DNA of 41,479 nt, from NCBI GenBank assembly GCA_029561195.1, contig JAKQJK010000106.1, positions 1-41,479 of the forward strand, in the 5' to 3' direction. Numbering within the stretch: position 1 is the first letter of the stretch; every line of letters starts with the position of its first letter. The DNA comes from Pseudomonadota bacterium (lineage in GTDB: Bacteria > Pseudomonadota > Gammaproteobacteria > Burkholderiales > Burkholderiaceae_C). The translations under genes and the position numbers were made by a program. Below are positions 24,344-33,874 of this stretch, in pieces. The notes beneath the pieces are model-generated. The model worked only from the letters and a program-made list of their open reading frames with translations. It was not told the DNA's origin and did no database searches.

Positions 24344-26035
24344 TCAGCTGGTGGCCCAGATCACCGGCTTGCGTTGTGCCAGCCAGGCTTCATAGTGCAA
24401 TGCGTACAGGTCTTCTATGCGCGGACGCTTGACCTTGAAGGTCGGTGTCACCAGTCCGTTTTCCGGCGTCCAAGCCGTTGCGATGACAGCGAGGCAGTCC
24501 AGTTGCTCATGAGCTTCCAGTCTCGCGTTCACAGCCTTAAGATGCTCGGTCAGAGAAATGGTTAGTGCTGCTCTTTGATCTGGCGCTCCTACGCGGATAA
24601 CTGCATCGGGCGACAGCATGACAATGCCCAGTGGTTGTGCGAAATTGGCACCCGTTACGGCGCAGGCTTCGATATCGGGGTGCGTTACCAGCAAGTCTTC
24701 AATGGGCGCGGGGGCCACGTACTTGCCCTTGCTGGTTTTGAACAGATCCTTGACGCGGCCAGTGATGCGCAGACAGCCATCCTTGTCGATGGCACCCTTG
24801 TCGCCGGTTCGCAGCCATCCGTCGGGCGTCATGGTGGCGGCCGTTTGCTCCGGATCCTTGAAATAACCCATCATGACGGCCGGGCAGCGCATCTGAATTT
24901 CCCCGGTATTGGGGTCTATTCGGCTTTCCACGCCCGCATAAGGCAGGCCGACCGTACCCGGACGGAATGTGCCAGGTACCGTGGCGTGGGAAATGGCACA
25001 GTTCTCGGTCATGCCGTAGCCCTCAATCAGGTCAAGGCCCAGGTCACGATACCAGCGGAGCAAGTCAGGTGGCATCGGTGCTGCGCCACCCACTGCAAGG
25101 CGGCATTGGTCCAGCCCCAACCCCTTGAGAAGCTTGCGTCGCACCAGACCACCGATGATCGGAATACTCATCAGCCGTTTGAGTTTTTGAGGCGGCATTT
25201 TCTTGTAAACACCTTGCTGGAATTTGACCCATAGCCTTGGAACCGAGAAAAACAGCGTCGGACGGGCTCGCTGCATGTCCTGCACAAACGTATCCAGCGA
25301 CTCGGCAAAAAAGACATGAAATCCGAAGCGCAATGCTCCTTGCTCTACCAGGATACGTTCAGCAACGTGAGCCAGTGGCAAATACGACAGCATGCGTTCG
25401 TTGTTGCCGAAGCGGACGCGTTCATGTCCGCTGGAAAGAGCCCAGGTCATCGCTGCGAAACTTTGCATCACGCCTTTGGGGTTTCCGGTTGTACCCGAGG
25501 TGTAAATGATCGTTGCCAACTCTTCGCCGGCGCGAACGGGTTCTCCCTGCAAAGGTTTGGAGGCTGCGATGGCTGCATCCCATGACAGGTTCTGAAGCGG
25601 TGGCGCCAAAGGCAGTGAAACAAGTGCCACGCCAGAAGGAACGCCGTCCTTCAAACTTGCAACTTCATCGAGCTTGCCCACAAAGCAGGCTTTCGATTCG
25701 CTATGTGAGAGGATGAAACGCAGTGCCTCGCCATTGAAAGTGGGATAGATGGGTACCGACACGTAACCCGCCATCCAGATGGCCAGATCGGCCAATATCC
25801 AGTGGGCGCTGTTCTTGCCCAAAATGGCAACCTTGCTGCCAGCTGGCCAGCCCTGTGCTTGCAACCAAGCGGCCATGCGCCGAACTTCATCGCCGGCCTG
25901 GCCCCAGGTGATATCCCGCACAGCACCATCGCCAACAGGCTGGGTCAGAAAGATTTCGCTGGCGCGCGCACGTTCCCAATGGTAGAAACGTTGCAAGGGA
26001 AGATCGTTGTCCTGAAGTGGAACGGGGTTGGCCAT
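24344..26035 (-). CDS. AMP-forming long-chain acyl-CoA synthetase (FadD15-like)
   Basis: This 563-residue adenylate-forming ligase has TIIYTSGTTGNPKGVMQSF, the LSYLPLAHVAERI motif, FFSVPRLWVKFQQGV, IEGYGMTENCAISH, WLRTGDKGAIDKDGCLRI and GRVKDLFKTSKGKYVAP. The LPLAHVAER and VPRLW segments place it in the long-chain FadD15/eukaryote-like ACSL group, different from the ligase at 6116. It lies about 58 bases upstream of the cytochromes on the same strand. The ATG at 26035 has AGGAG eight bases upstream. The substrate is probably a long-chain fatty acid. Confidence 0.9.
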   Translation of the reverse strand: MANPVPLQDNDLPLQRFYHWERARASEIFLTQPVGDGAVRDITWGQAGDEVRRMAAWLQAQGWPAGSKVAILGKNSAHWILADLAIWMAGYVSVPIYPTFNGEALRFILSHSESKACFVGKLDEVASLKDGVPSGVALVSLPLAPPLQNLSWDAAIAASKPLQGEPVRAGEELATIIYTSGTTGNPKGVMQSFAAMTWALSSGHERVRFGNNERMLSYLPLAHVAERILVEQGALRFGFHVFFAESLDTFVQDMQRARPTLFFSVPRLWVKFQQGVYKKMPPQKLKRLMSIPIIGGLVRRKLLKGLGLDQCRLAVGGAAPMPPDLLRWYRDLGLDLIEGYGMTENCAISHATVPGTFRPGTVGLPYAGVESRIDPNTGEIQMRCPAVMMGYFKDPEQTAATMTPDGWLRTGDKGAIDKDGCLRITGRVKDLFKTSKGKYVAPAPIEDLLVTHPDIEACAVTGANFAQPLGIVMLSPDAVIRVGAPDQRAALTISLTEHLKAVNARLEAHEQLDCLAVIATAWTPENGLVTPTFKVKRPRIEDLYALHYEAWLAQRKPVIWATS

Positions 26036-26132
26036 GACGCTGTCTCCTGAGGGTGATATTTGAGTTTGAACCTTAAATTCTGCGCTTGCACCCTGGCTGA
26101 AACAATGGTGTTCACCCTAAGCCTGACGCACC

Positions 26133-26151
26133 ATAGGGGTTCCGCCCCTAT
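26133..26151. repeat. Perfect 7-bp inverted repeat in divergent intergenic region
   Basis: ATAGGGG, a five-base loop TTCCG and CCCCTAT form a perfect hairpin in the 183 bases between the divergent acyl-CoA synthetase and GNAT genes. No T run follows on either strand, so it is not an obvious terminator. An operator or mRNA stem is possible; nothing else in the region is recognised. Confidence 0.4.
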
Positions 26152-26218
26152 TTCCGGCGACAATCGGAGGTTTGTTCAAACCTGTCGGCGCTTTCCGCAA
26201 ACGTATTTTCTCCTCTCC

Positions 26219-26746
26219 ATGTCCAGCAACCCTATTTACTCCGTGCGGGCCGCAACTTTGCGCGATGCCAAAGTCATTTCCGATGTTTACGAGGTGTCCA
26301 GCCAGGCTGCCTTGAAAGGTCTGGTTTCCGAAGATTCCCTGAAAGCCTTGTCTGCCGGGAAAGGCCAAGGCCACTGGCGTGAAGCCATCGAGTACAGCGA
26401 ACCTCAAGTCCATGTGGCAACCGATGGTGACCAGGTGGTGGGCTTTGTCGGCTTTGACCGTTCACGTGACAAGGGGACGCCGCCGACCACTGGCGAACTC
26501 TGGTCTATTTATGTCACGCCCGCCCTTTGGGGTAAAGGTGTTGGCCTGGCCCTATGGGACGCAGCCCGCGAAGGGCTGGTGGACGAAGGGTGTACGCACG
26601 TGACCGTCTGGGTCCCCCTGGGCAATGAGCGGGCGATGCGTTTTCACGAGCTCGCGGGTTTCAAACGTGAAATGTCCAGCGCAAAGACCGTGCCTCTGGG
26701 GGACGGACGCATTGAAGAGATTCGACTGAAACGCGTGCTGGCCTGA
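26219..26746 (+). CDS. GNAT family N-acetyltransferase
   Basis: This 175-residue acetyltransferase has motif A in ELWSIYVTPALWGKGVGLALWDAA (pyrophosphate loop WGKGVG) and motif B in TVWVPLGNERAMRFHELAGFKRE. The N-terminal part SVRAATLRDAKVISDVY is typical of RimI-like and small-molecule GNATs. The acceptor is unknown. I chose ATG 26219 because the conserved fold begins ten residues later; an in-frame ATG at 26060 would add 53 residues unlike the family and run across the intergenic hairpin. There is no clear ribosome site. It converges on the CAP-domain gene with seven bases between. Confidence 0.85.
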   Translation: MSSNPIYSVRAATLRDAKVISDVYEVSSQAALKGLVSEDSLKALSAGKGQGHWREAIEYSEPQVHVATDGDQVVGFVGFDRSRDKGTPPTTGELWSIYVTPALWGKGVGLALWDAAREGLVDEGCTHVTVWVPLGNERAMRFHELAGFKREMSSAKTVPLGDGRIEEIRLKRVLA

Positions 26747-26753
26747 ACGCAGG

Positions 26754-27389
26754 TCAGGGGGTTCGCCCCAGATTCATCGTCCAGTACAGGCGATAGGCCG
26801 CGGCATCGTTGCGCACGCAGGCTACGCCAATGTCCCGGAACGCGGGGCTCATCAGGTTCTGGCAATGACCCGGGCTATTGACCCAGGCCGTCATCACACT
26901 TTCCACCGAGGTTTGGCCCGCCGCAATGTTTTCACCCAGCGCCATGTAGCTGTAACCGGTGGCCAGTACCCGTTGCGCCAGCGTGCGACCATCCAAGCTG
27001 GTATGCGAAAAGTAGTTGTTTTGTGCCATATCGGTTGAATGTCCCCTGGCGGCTTGCAGCAACTGGGTGTTCCACGTCAATGCGGTGGTCGCAGCAAAGT
27101 TGGTTGAACCGCACACGGCACCCGCTAGACGTAAGGTATTAACCCGCTGCAGGATTTCAGCCTGAATGCCAGCGGCGCCGTTCAGCCCGCAACTCGCATC
27201 GGTTGCGCCGGGGGCGGTGGTAACAGCGGGAACTGCCGGGGAGGTGGCTGGTGCAGTGGTGGCGACCGGCGTGGTCATGGGTGCGGTGCCGTCGGTGGGA
27301 CCTCCACCGCCGCCACAACCAGCGATGAAAGCAAGCAAGCCGATCGCCGAGCCGGCGCGCAAGAGGCGTGAGGAAATCTGATCAGTCAT
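26754..27389 (-). CDS. CAP/SCP-domain lipoprotein
   Basis: The 211-residue product is exported: a signal (RAGSAIGLLAF) ends in the lipobox IAGC, with lipidated Cys25 and a Gly run after it. A Thr/Ala/Pro-rich linker (about 30-65) precedes a CAP (SCP/PR-1) domain. Conserved pieces are LTWNTQLLQAARGHSTDMA, NNYFSHTSLDGRT, GENIAAGQTS and WVNSPGHCQNLM, which include the cavity His and Glu residues. Bacterial CAP proteins are surface or periplasmic; their biochemical role is mostly unknown. I chose ATG 27389 so that the signal peptide is N-terminal; 27443 would place 18 residues before it. Confidence 0.87.
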   Translation of the reverse strand: MTDQISSRLLRAGSAIGLLAFIAGCGGGGGPTDGTAPMTTPVATTAPATSPAVPAVTTAPGATDASCGLNGAAGIQAEILQRVNTLRLAGAVCGSTNFAATTALTWNTQLLQAARGHSTDMAQNNYFSHTSLDGRTLAQRVLATGYSYMALGENIAAGQTSVESVMTAWVNSPGHCQNLMSPAFRDIGVACVRNDAAAYRLYWTMNLGRTP

Positions 27390-27526
27390 CGAATCTGTTG
27401 GAGGTGTCACAGATTCGTATTTTGCTAGCGCACAAGCGGGCAAGCAAAAATCTCTTGTAAGTAAACGTACCTGGCGGACAGTGGATTTCCTTGGGTGGTT
27501 TTAGGGCATTTTTAGTGGTGTTTTGT

Positions 27527-27580
27527 GCCTCTAGCCCTCGTGAAATATTCGTTAATAGCTATTAAAACCATAGCAAATAT
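27527..27580 (+). repeat. Degenerate AT-rich intergenic repeat, copy A
   Basis: The element contains GCCTCTAGCCCTCGTGAAAT followed by ATTCGTTAATAGCTATT and AAAACCATAGCAAAT. TTAATAGCTATTAA is a perfect 14-base palindrome. It aligns over its length with copies at 36567-36622 and 37617-37666 (shared order: GCC-CTAG-CCC, AAATATGCG-like, TAGCTAT, A-run, TAGCA-like). It lies upstream of the CAP lipoprotein gene and just after the SRPBCC gene. Confidence 0.55.
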
Positions 27581-27590
27581 CACAAGTAGA

Positions 27591-28061
27591 TCAGATCTCG
27601 CCGCCAAATTTCTTGGTCAGGTTGGCGATGTATTTGTCCACCAGCTTTTCAAACTCGGACTCCACAACAGGTGCCACGATCATTTTCATCAAACCAGGTA
27701 GTGGCACGATGACTTCGGCGTCAATCTTTAAAACAATATTGGTTGATTTTTTGTTGTCCGTTATCTTCCAGTTGCCGCTGACCAAGGCGTTGCCCTCGCC
27801 TTTGACCGGCGTCCAGACGACGGTGCCTTTGGCCTTGTTGGACACGTATTTGCAGGCATAGATGGTCTGGATGTTGACCTGTGCGGTCCCGACCTTTTCC
27901 ATCTCCCATCGGTACACCCCGTCGCCCAGGTCCACCAGTTGATGAACTTTGGGAAAATGGCTGGCTGACGTGGGTACGTCGGACAGCACCGCAAACACGT
28001 CTTTGGCGGAAGCTTTGACGTCGAATTCGTAGCCGAGATCGATGGTGACATTAACGGTCAT
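27591..28061 (-). CDS. SRPBCC (START-like) family protein
   Basis: The 156-residue product has the ligand-pocket fold of the polyketide-cyclase/START superfamily. It opens MTVNVTIDLGYEFDVKASAK, then DVFAVLSDVPTSASHFPKVHQLVDLGDGVYRWEM, and ends with the long C-terminal helix VVESEFEKLVDKYIANLTKKF. Members bind hydrophobic ligands or act on lipids; the ligand here is unknown. The ATG at 28061 has AGGAG eight bases upstream; the longer frame to 28151 is not family-like. It lies 86 bases after the hydroxymethyltransferase-like gene on the same strand. Confidence 0.85.
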   Translation of the reverse strand: MTVNVTIDLGYEFDVKASAKDVFAVLSDVPTSASHFPKVHQLVDLGDGVYRWEMEKVGTAQVNIQTIYACKYVSNKAKGTVVWTPVKGEGNALVSGNWKITDNKKSTNIVLKIDAEVIVPLPGLMKMIVAPVVESEFEKLVDKYIANLTKKFGGEI

Positions 28062-28147
28062 GGGGAGTCTCCTGGGTTTGTTATGGAAGAAAAAGGAACC
28101 AGTTCTGGATGATCCTATCGCATTACCGGCACAGTTTGCACCGGTCT

Positions 28148-29476
28148 TCAAGGCAGCATGAAATGCAACTCTGTGAATCCCTGGCGCAGTTCGCTGACCT
28201 GACCCGACACCGAAAGCGCGTCTTCGTCACTTTGCAGCGCGCGTGCAATTAGCCGCGCCAGGTCCGGCATGTGACGCGGCCCCATACCCAGACGAACAAT
28301 CTCCGGTGTGCCCAGCCGCAAGCCATTCATGTCGCCGGGTACATCGGCAATGGGCAAACCGATGCCAGAAGCCAGCAGATTGGCTTTGCGCATGCGCCGT
28401 GCTGCAGTTTGTCCACCACCATAACGAGCGGCCTGAATGGCTACCTGGTGAGATTCGGTAAAACCACTCAGAGTGGCTTGAACAGGCACGCCTTCGTCAT
28501 TGAGAGCCTGGGCCAGTGAGCGCGCCGTCAGCTTCATGGCCATCGCATAGTCGCTACCGTAAGCCAGCCAGTCGAGCAAACTCACCGCCAGCGCAGCGGT
28601 CTTGGAGGCGTCGAAATTGGCAGTGAGTCCGGGATAGGCAATGGCGTCCAGCCGTCGAGCGATGGCTTCGTCGTTGGTCACAATGAGGCCGGATGGCGGC
28701 CCGCCCAGGCTTTTGTAGGTGCTCATTGTCATGAGGTGCGCACCTTCCGCCAAGGGCTGCTGCCATGCCCGACCAGCAATCATGCCGGACAGATGTGCCG
28801 CATCAAACATCACGCTGGCACCAACCTCGTCTGCAATGGCGCGAATTTCCCGGATCGGGTGAGCCGCCAGATTCAGGCTGCCGCCGATCGTGATCACGCG
28901 TGGCCGCAGGCGGTGCGCCTGTTCCCGCAGGGCTGCCACATCTACAGTGAACAGGTCGGCATTGACTGCCGCGCTATAGATCTTCAGTCCGTAAAGGCCT
29001 GCAGCACCGTCAGCATGATGCGTCACATGGCCACCGATCGAGGCCGGCGGCACGATGATCGTATCGCCTGGCTGGCAGGTTGCCATGAATCCGTAGAGAT
29101 TGGCGATGGAGCCTGAAGGGACCCGCACTTCGACAAAGCCTGCCCCAAATACACGGGCCGCCAGCTCCGCGGCAATCACCTCAACCTGCTCGATGGCTTC
29201 CAGACCAGCTTCGTATTTGGCTCCCGGATACCCCAGAGACGGGCGCATGCCCATAGGAGTTGCCAGCATGGCCGCAGCGCGCGGATTCAGGATGTTGGTG
29301 GCTGGATTGACGTTGATGCAGTTGTTGTCAATGCGGCCATTCAAATCCACCAGATCCTGCAGGCGCTGGAAGATACCTGATTCCCGCAGGCCATTCAGGC
29401 TGCCTGCAATGGACTGAACGAAGCTCTCCTGCTCGGGAGGCACCCAATTTCTGGATTGCAGCTGGTTGGTTTGCAT
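28148..29476 (-). CDS. Serine hydroxymethyltransferase-like PLP enzyme
   Basis: The 442-residue protein has the SHMT fold-type-I layout: NCINVNPATNILNPRAAAML, YPGAKYEAGLEAIEQVEVIA, RVFGAGFVEVRVPSGSIANL, VMFDAAHLSGMIAGRAWQQP and the PLP lysine in TMSTYKSLGGPPSGLIV. Canonical GlyA has TTHKTLRGPRGG at the last position and EYVNVQPHSGS where this protein has FVEVRVPSGS. It is therefore a divergent paralogue rather than the housekeeping enzyme. It may act on a hydroxymethyl amino acid other than serine (compare alpha-methylserine hydroxymethyltransferase) or be an aldolase; this is inference. ATG 29476 is used; 29506 is possible but extends toward the divergent gene. Confidence 0.8.
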   Translation of the reverse strand: MQTNQLQSRNWVPPEQESFVQSIAGSLNGLRESGIFQRLQDLVDLNGRIDNNCINVNPATNILNPRAAAMLATPMGMRPSLGYPGAKYEAGLEAIEQVEVIAAELAARVFGAGFVEVRVPSGSIANLYGFMATCQPGDTIIVPPASIGGHVTHHADGAAGLYGLKIYSAAVNADLFTVDVAALREQAHRLRPRVITIGGSLNLAAHPIREIRAIADEVGASVMFDAAHLSGMIAGRAWQQPLAEGAHLMTMSTYKSLGGPPSGLIVTNDEAIARRLDAIAYPGLTANFDASKTAALAVSLLDWLAYGSDYAMAMKLTARSLAQALNDEGVPVQATLSGFTESHQVAIQAARYGGGQTAARRMRKANLLASGIGLPIADVPGDMNGLRLGTPEIVRLGMGPRHMPDLARLIARALQSDEDALSVSGQVSELRQGFTELHFMLP

Positions 29477-29624
29477 GGGTAAAAGTCTACTGGAAGGCAG
29501 GCTCACCGGGGAATTTTGCTGTTTTCTAACAAAACGGTACAGATGGTTACGTCAATACTCCAGATACTCGTTCGAGCACGGAACTGAGGGGGTTCCGGCA
29601 TCACTGCCATTTTCGGAGAGCAGC

Positions 29625-31448
29625 ATGACTGACGTCGAACAAGAACAATTCAGCAGTAGCGATGACACCGCCATCAACGGGCTGATAACGGTACCAGCTG
29701 AACCAGCCCGAGTTGAGTCTGACGGCGGCCTGTCTCCAGGCCGACCTCTGGCGCTCTCCAGTCTGGTTGCACTGACGGCTTGTGGCGGTGGCGGCGGGGG
29801 AGCCAACACCTCACCGGGTGCAGTCAGCAATGTCACCTTTGGAACGCCGGGAGCAGAGCCTGCCCGTCCCACTGTTGATGCCAGACCCACCGCGCAGGAT
29901 GCAGCCCGGTTTTTGACTCAAGCCAGTTTTGGCGCCAAATCTGTTGACGACATTGAAGCGTTGCGGGTGGAGGGGTTCGAGCACTGGATGTGGACACAAT
30001 TCAATGTGCCTACCTTGCTGCACACCAGCTACCTGGATGTGCAGAAAACCCGGGACAGCAACCAGCGGGCTTCGGAAGAGATGAGTTATGAAGCGGTTTG
30101 GCAGCAGTGGCTCCAGGGTGCGGATCAGTTGCGCGGGCGCATGGCCTTTGCTTTGGCCCAGATTATGGTGATTTCCAACATTGCGCCAGACATCCGGCCC
30201 TATGCCATGTCTTCTTATGTAGACATGCTCAATCGCAATGCTTTTGGCAACTACCGGACGTTGCTGAAGGAAGTGACGCTGCACCCCGCCATGGGGTACT
30301 ACCTGAATATGGTGGAAAGCGAGAAGGACGATTCTGATCGCGGCATTCACCCCAATGAAAACTATGCCCGTGAGGTATTGCAGTTGTTCTCCATCGGGTT
30401 GGTCGAGCTGAATATCGACGGGTCGGCCAAAACGGGAGGTGACGGAAAACCGATCCCCACCTACACTGAGACCGAAGTCAAAGGATTTGCCAAAGCGTTC
30501 TCGGGCTGGACTTTTGCTTCGCAAAACCCCAACCAGCCTGACCAGTTTCACGATGCTGACGAGAATCTGGACGCCAATTGGGTCAACCCCATGCGCGCCT
30601 TCCCGAGCATGCATTCGACCGAGCCCAAAAAACTACTAGGTTCAGTAACGCTACCCGGAGGACAAACGCCCGAAAAAGACATGGATGATGCATTGGACAA
30701 CATCTTCAACCATGCCAATGTAGGCCCATTTATCGGACGTCAGCTCATCCAGCGCATGGTTACCAGCAACCCCAGTCGCGCCTACATCCAGCGTGTGGCG
30801 ACTGTGTTCAACAATAACGGTGCAGGTGTGCGTGGTGACCTGAAAGCGGTGGTGCAGGCAGTTTTGCTGGATACCGAAGCTCGCGCTCCATCAAGTGGAC
30901 AGTCCGCCAATTACGGCAAGCAGCGCGAGCCTGTGATCCGCTTTGCCACTTTCCTGCGTGCACTGGGCGCGACCAGCCAAAACGGTATTAATGATATCCA
31001 CTATCTGGATGGCTCTGACGATGGTTTGGGACAAAGTCCATTGTTGGCGCCGTCGGTCTTTAATTTCTATTCGCCCAATTTCCGGCAGTCCGGTGCGGTT
31101 GCACGAGCGGGTTTGTATTCGCCCGAATTTCAGATCACGACCGAAACATCGGTAGTAGGGTCTTTGAATTTTTTCTCCAGTTTCTTCAACAACGAAGGTT
31201 ATGGAAATGGCGCAAGCCGGCTGGTCATTAGCCTCACAGCACTTCAGACGCTGGCTGCCGCGCCAGCTTCACTGGTTGATCAGCTGGATGCCTTGCTCTT
31301 TGCCTACCAGATGAGTGCCTCCACGCGCCAGCGCCTGCTGCAAATGCTGGGTGCGTTACCCGGTGGGTCAGCCTCCGGCAGGAAAGACCGCGTCAAGGCA
31401 GCTTTGATCGTGACAGCCATTTCCCCTGATTTTGTGATCCAGAAGTAA
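29625..31448 (+). CDS. DUF1800 domain protein, probably exported
   Basis: The 607-residue product matches DUF1800: [21 protein letters not shown], then [63 protein letters not shown] split by short turns, and [17 protein letters not shown] near the end. The N-terminus has about 40 polar residues, then a short hydrophobic stretch and C53 followed by six Gly ([11 protein letters not shown]), which looks like a lipobox or a degenerate Tat-type signal with a single Arg. The role of DUF1800 is unknown; it is almost always paired with DUF1501, as here ten bases downstream. ATG 29625 follows GGAGAG. Confidence 0.88.
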   Translation: MTDVEQEQFSSSDDTAINGLITVPAEPARVESDGGLSPGRPLALSSLVALTACGGGGGGANTSPGAVSNVTFGTPGAEPARPTVDARPTAQDAARFLTQASFGAKSVDDIEALRVEGFEHWMWTQFNVPTLLHTSYLDVQKTRDSNQRASEEMSYEAVWQQWLQGADQLRGRMAFALAQIMVISNIAPDIRPYAMSSYVDMLNRNAFGNYRTLLKEVTLHPAMGYYLNMVESEKDDSDRGIHPNENYAREVLQLFSIGLVELNIDGSAKTGGDGKPIPTYTETEVKGFAKAFSGWTFASQNPNQPDQFHDADENLDANWVNPMRAFPSMHSTEPKKLLGSVTLPGGQTPEKDMDDALDNIFNHANVGPFIGRQLIQRMVTSNPSRAYIQRVATVFNNNGAGVRGDLKAVVQAVLLDTEARAPSSGQSANYGKQREPVIRFATFLRALGATSQNGINDIHYLDGSDDGLGQSPLLAPSVFNFYSPNFRQSGAVARAGLYSPEFQITTETSVVGSLNFFSSFFNNEGYGNGASRLVISLTALQTLAAAPASLVDQLDALLFAYQMSASTRQRLLQMLGALPGGSASGRKDRVKAALIVTAISPDFVIQK

Positions 31449-31458
31449 GGGAGTCAAC

Positions 31459-32808
31459 ATGAGTATGAATGAACTAAAACGACGCCAGTTTCTCAAGATG
31501 ATCAGTGCCGCGGGAGCCAGCGGCCTGGGTCTCAGTACCTTGGCCAGTCTGAACGCTGCGGCGCAGACAGCGACAGACTACAAGGCACTGGTGTGCCTGT
31601 TCATGTTTGGTGGTAACGACGGCAACAACCTGTTGGTGCCCCGTGACACTGTTCCCTATGGCCAGTACCAGCGCATCCGTTCCAATCTGGCGCTGTCGAG
31701 GGACAATTTGCTTCCCATCACGCCAATCAATACGGGTGGGGCCCAGTACGGACTGCATCCGGCCATGGGGGGAATTCAGGGGCTATTTAATCAGGGCAAG
31801 ACAGCGATGATTGCCAATGTGGGCCCACTGGCTGTGCCTACAACGAAAGTGCAATGGGAAGCCCGCAGTGTGCCGCTACCCGATAACCTGTTTTCCCACT
31901 CCGATCAGCAGGCGCAATGGCAAAGTGCCATCGTGGACCAGCCGCCTCGCAACGGTTGGGGCGGAAGGATGATGGAGCGGCAACTGTCAGCAGATGCGGT
32001 CAACCGGGGGTACGGCGTTATTTCTGTGGCAGGTGGCAACCTGTGGGAGTCTGGTGACGCCACACTCGCTGCTTATAAGGTCTCTTCATCAGGTAATTTT
32101 GGTTTTGACTTTTACAACGCTAACGGTTCTGATCCGCTGTCCGCTGCCATCAGCCAGACTTTGGCAGAACCACGCAGCCACCTGCTGGAGCAGGCGTGGA
32201 CGGATGTGGTGGGTCGTTCGATTGAAAACCAAAGGGTATTGACGCAGGCATTGGCGTCTTCTACCTTGACAACAGTCTTTCCAGACACCGGTTTGGGGCG
32301 ACAGCTTCGCATGATTGCGCGCCTGATTTCTGCCCGTGCACAACTGGGCTTGCCAAGGCAGTGCTTCTTCTGTTCGATTGGTGGCTTCGACACCCATGGT
32401 GACGATCAGATGCAGCGGCAAAACGAGTTGCTGGGGGAGATCAGTGCTGCCGTTACTGCGTTTTACGCTGCGACAGTGGAGTTGAGTCTGGCCAACAACG
32501 TCACGTTGTTCTCGGCCTCTGACTTCGGACGAACCTGCCAGAGTAACGGCCAGGGGTCAGACCATGGCTGGGGCAATCATCACTTTGTTACCGGCGGAGC
32601 GGTCAATGGCGGTCGCATGGTGGGCACGTTCCCGAATCTCACGTTGAACGGGCCTGACGATGTGGGCAATGGCAAATGGATACCGACCACTTCGGTTGAC
32701 CAGATGGGCGCCACGCTGGGGAAATGGTTTGGCGCCAGCCCAACTGCCTTGAATGAAATTTTTCCGAGGCTGAGCAACTTCACCCCGGACCTGGGCTTTA
32801 TGGCCTGA
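31459..32808 (+). CDS. DUF1501 domain protein with Tat signal
   Basis: The 449-residue product begins with a clear twin-arginine signal (RRQFLKM at 8-14, then [21 protein letters not shown]), so it is exported folded, which often implies a bound cofactor or metal. The body is DUF1501: [89 protein letters not shown] and [16 protein letters not shown]1501 belongs to the alkaline-phosphatase/sulfatase-like fold, and the conserved D-T-H and D-H-G-W-G clusters look like metal ligands, but no activity is established. It starts ten bases after the DUF1800 gene. Confidence 0.92.
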   Translation: MSMNELKRRQFLKMISAAGASGLGLSTLASLNAAAQTATDYKALVCLFMFGGNDGNNLLVPRDTVPYGQYQRIRSNLALSRDNLLPITPINTGGAQYGLHPAMGGIQGLFNQGKTAMIANVGPLAVPTTKVQWEARSVPLPDNLFSHSDQQAQWQSAIVDQPPRNGWGGRMMERQLSADAVNRGYGVISVAGGNLWESGDATLAAYKVSSSGNFGFDFYNANGSDPLSAAISQTLAEPRSHLLEQAWTDVVGRSIENQRVLTQALASSTLTTVFPDTGLGRQLRMIARLISARAQLGLPRQCFFCSIGGFDTHGDDQMQRQNELLGEISAAVTAFYAATVELSLANNVTLFSASDFGRTCQSNGQGSDHGWGNHHFVTGGAVNGGRMVGTFPNLTLNGPDDVGNGKWIPTTSVDQMGATLGKWFGASPTALNEIFPRLSNFTPDLGFMA

Positions 32809-32820
32809 AGGGGCGGCAAG

Positions 32821-33816
32821 TCAACCGCGCCAACGCAGCATGGCGCGTACGAAACCGTGGTCGCTGCGTGTGTCATCACGCCCTTCGTGCAGGTGGTCGT
32901 TGAAGTAGTCTACGCGGCGTACTTCGCCGCGTGCAAATCTGGCAGTGCTGACCAGTTCTTCGCTGACCCAGATCTGGTCCAGCGTATCCGGTCTGCCCTG
33001 GTGCACAAATGAATAGGCTACGTCACGCAGCAAGCCACCCTGGCTTTGCACCTCGTAGGCATTGAAGAGGGCAGTGTCCCGTGCACTGCGGTCAAACGCA
33101 ATCGTCTGGGTGGCGGCCACCATTTGTGAAGTCACGGCCTGGGGCACATCATTCAGATCGCCCATCATGATCAGGGGTTCCTGAGTGTCGTTTAGCAAGC
33201 GCACCACTACGCTGCGCAGCGCAGCGGCCTCTGATGCCCGCATGACCAGTGAACGCAGAATGCCGCGTGCCGCCACGTGCGGGTCATCGCGGTTTTCCAG
33301 TGGATCACCCGCATCGTCCTGCAGGAATTTGGGACGTTTGCTTTTGAGGTGAACCACCAGTACGTGCAAGGTGACATCCGGCTTTAGTGCCAGCTGCACA
33401 TGCAACACGGGTCGCTCGAACCGGGTGTGCGGCCCCAATTCGGGCACCTGAACAATATCTCGCTCGTCAAACAGATCGATGGAGTGCACCTGTTTCACCG
33501 GAAGTCGTGTCACCAGACCCACGCGGGGAGTACCTTGCGCGCCGTTCTCGGCGCCTGGGACCAGTACGCTGCTGTAATGCAGGCCGCTTTGCTTGACTGC
33601 GTATTTCAGTGCGTCGGCGTCCCAGACTTCCTGTACGGCGAGCACGTCGGCGTCAAGTCTGGCGAACTGCGCTCCCAGCCAGTTGCATTTTTCCTCATAC
33701 TGCGCCGGTTTGTACGGGTCCCGGTTCTCGTAAAAACTTCGGTTGGGCAGCGCCAGATTCAGCAGGTTCGCCGTGGCGACAGTGAGCAGGGTATTGTTGT
33801 CGTTGATGATTTGCAT
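32821..33816 (-). CDS. Endonuclease/exonuclease/phosphatase (EEP) family protein
   Basis: The 331-residue product has the full EEP catalytic set: TANLLNL (Asn), DVLAVQEVWD (metal-binding Glu), VVHLKSKRP (His), IMMGDLNDVP (Asp/Asn) and the terminal TRSDHGFVRAML (Asp-His). It is therefore probably an active Mg-dependent phosphodiesterase on DNA, RNA or a phospho-ester. There is no signal peptide. ATG 33816 is the start; a TTG three codons earlier is less likely. It lies 58 bases after the phospholipase-D-like gene on the same strand, and the two may share a transcript. Confidence 0.87.
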   Translation of the reverse strand: MQIINDNNTLLTVATANLLNLALPNRSFYENRDPYKPAQYEEKCNWLGAQFARLDADVLAVQEVWDADALKYAVKQSGLHYSSVLVPGAENGAQGTPRVGLVTRLPVKQVHSIDLFDERDIVQVPELGPHTRFERPVLHVQLALKPDVTLHVLVVHLKSKRPKFLQDDAGDPLENRDDPHVAARGILRSLVMRASEAAALRSVVVRLLNDTQEPLIMMGDLNDVPQAVTSQMVAATQTIAFDRSARDTALFNAYEVQSQGGLLRDVAYSFVHQGRPDTLDQIWVSEELVSTARFARGEVRRVDYFNDHLHEGRDDTRSDHGFVRAMLRWRG

Positions 33817-33874
33817 GGGACACAAGCTTCGCCTCGCCCCATTTTTCTGTCAAGACCTGCCAGCCAAACAGCTG

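Noticed and set aside
29811..30614. Open frame of about 267 codons on the minus strand
   Set aside because: It is antisense to the DUF1800 gene, with no recognisable domain or ribosome site.
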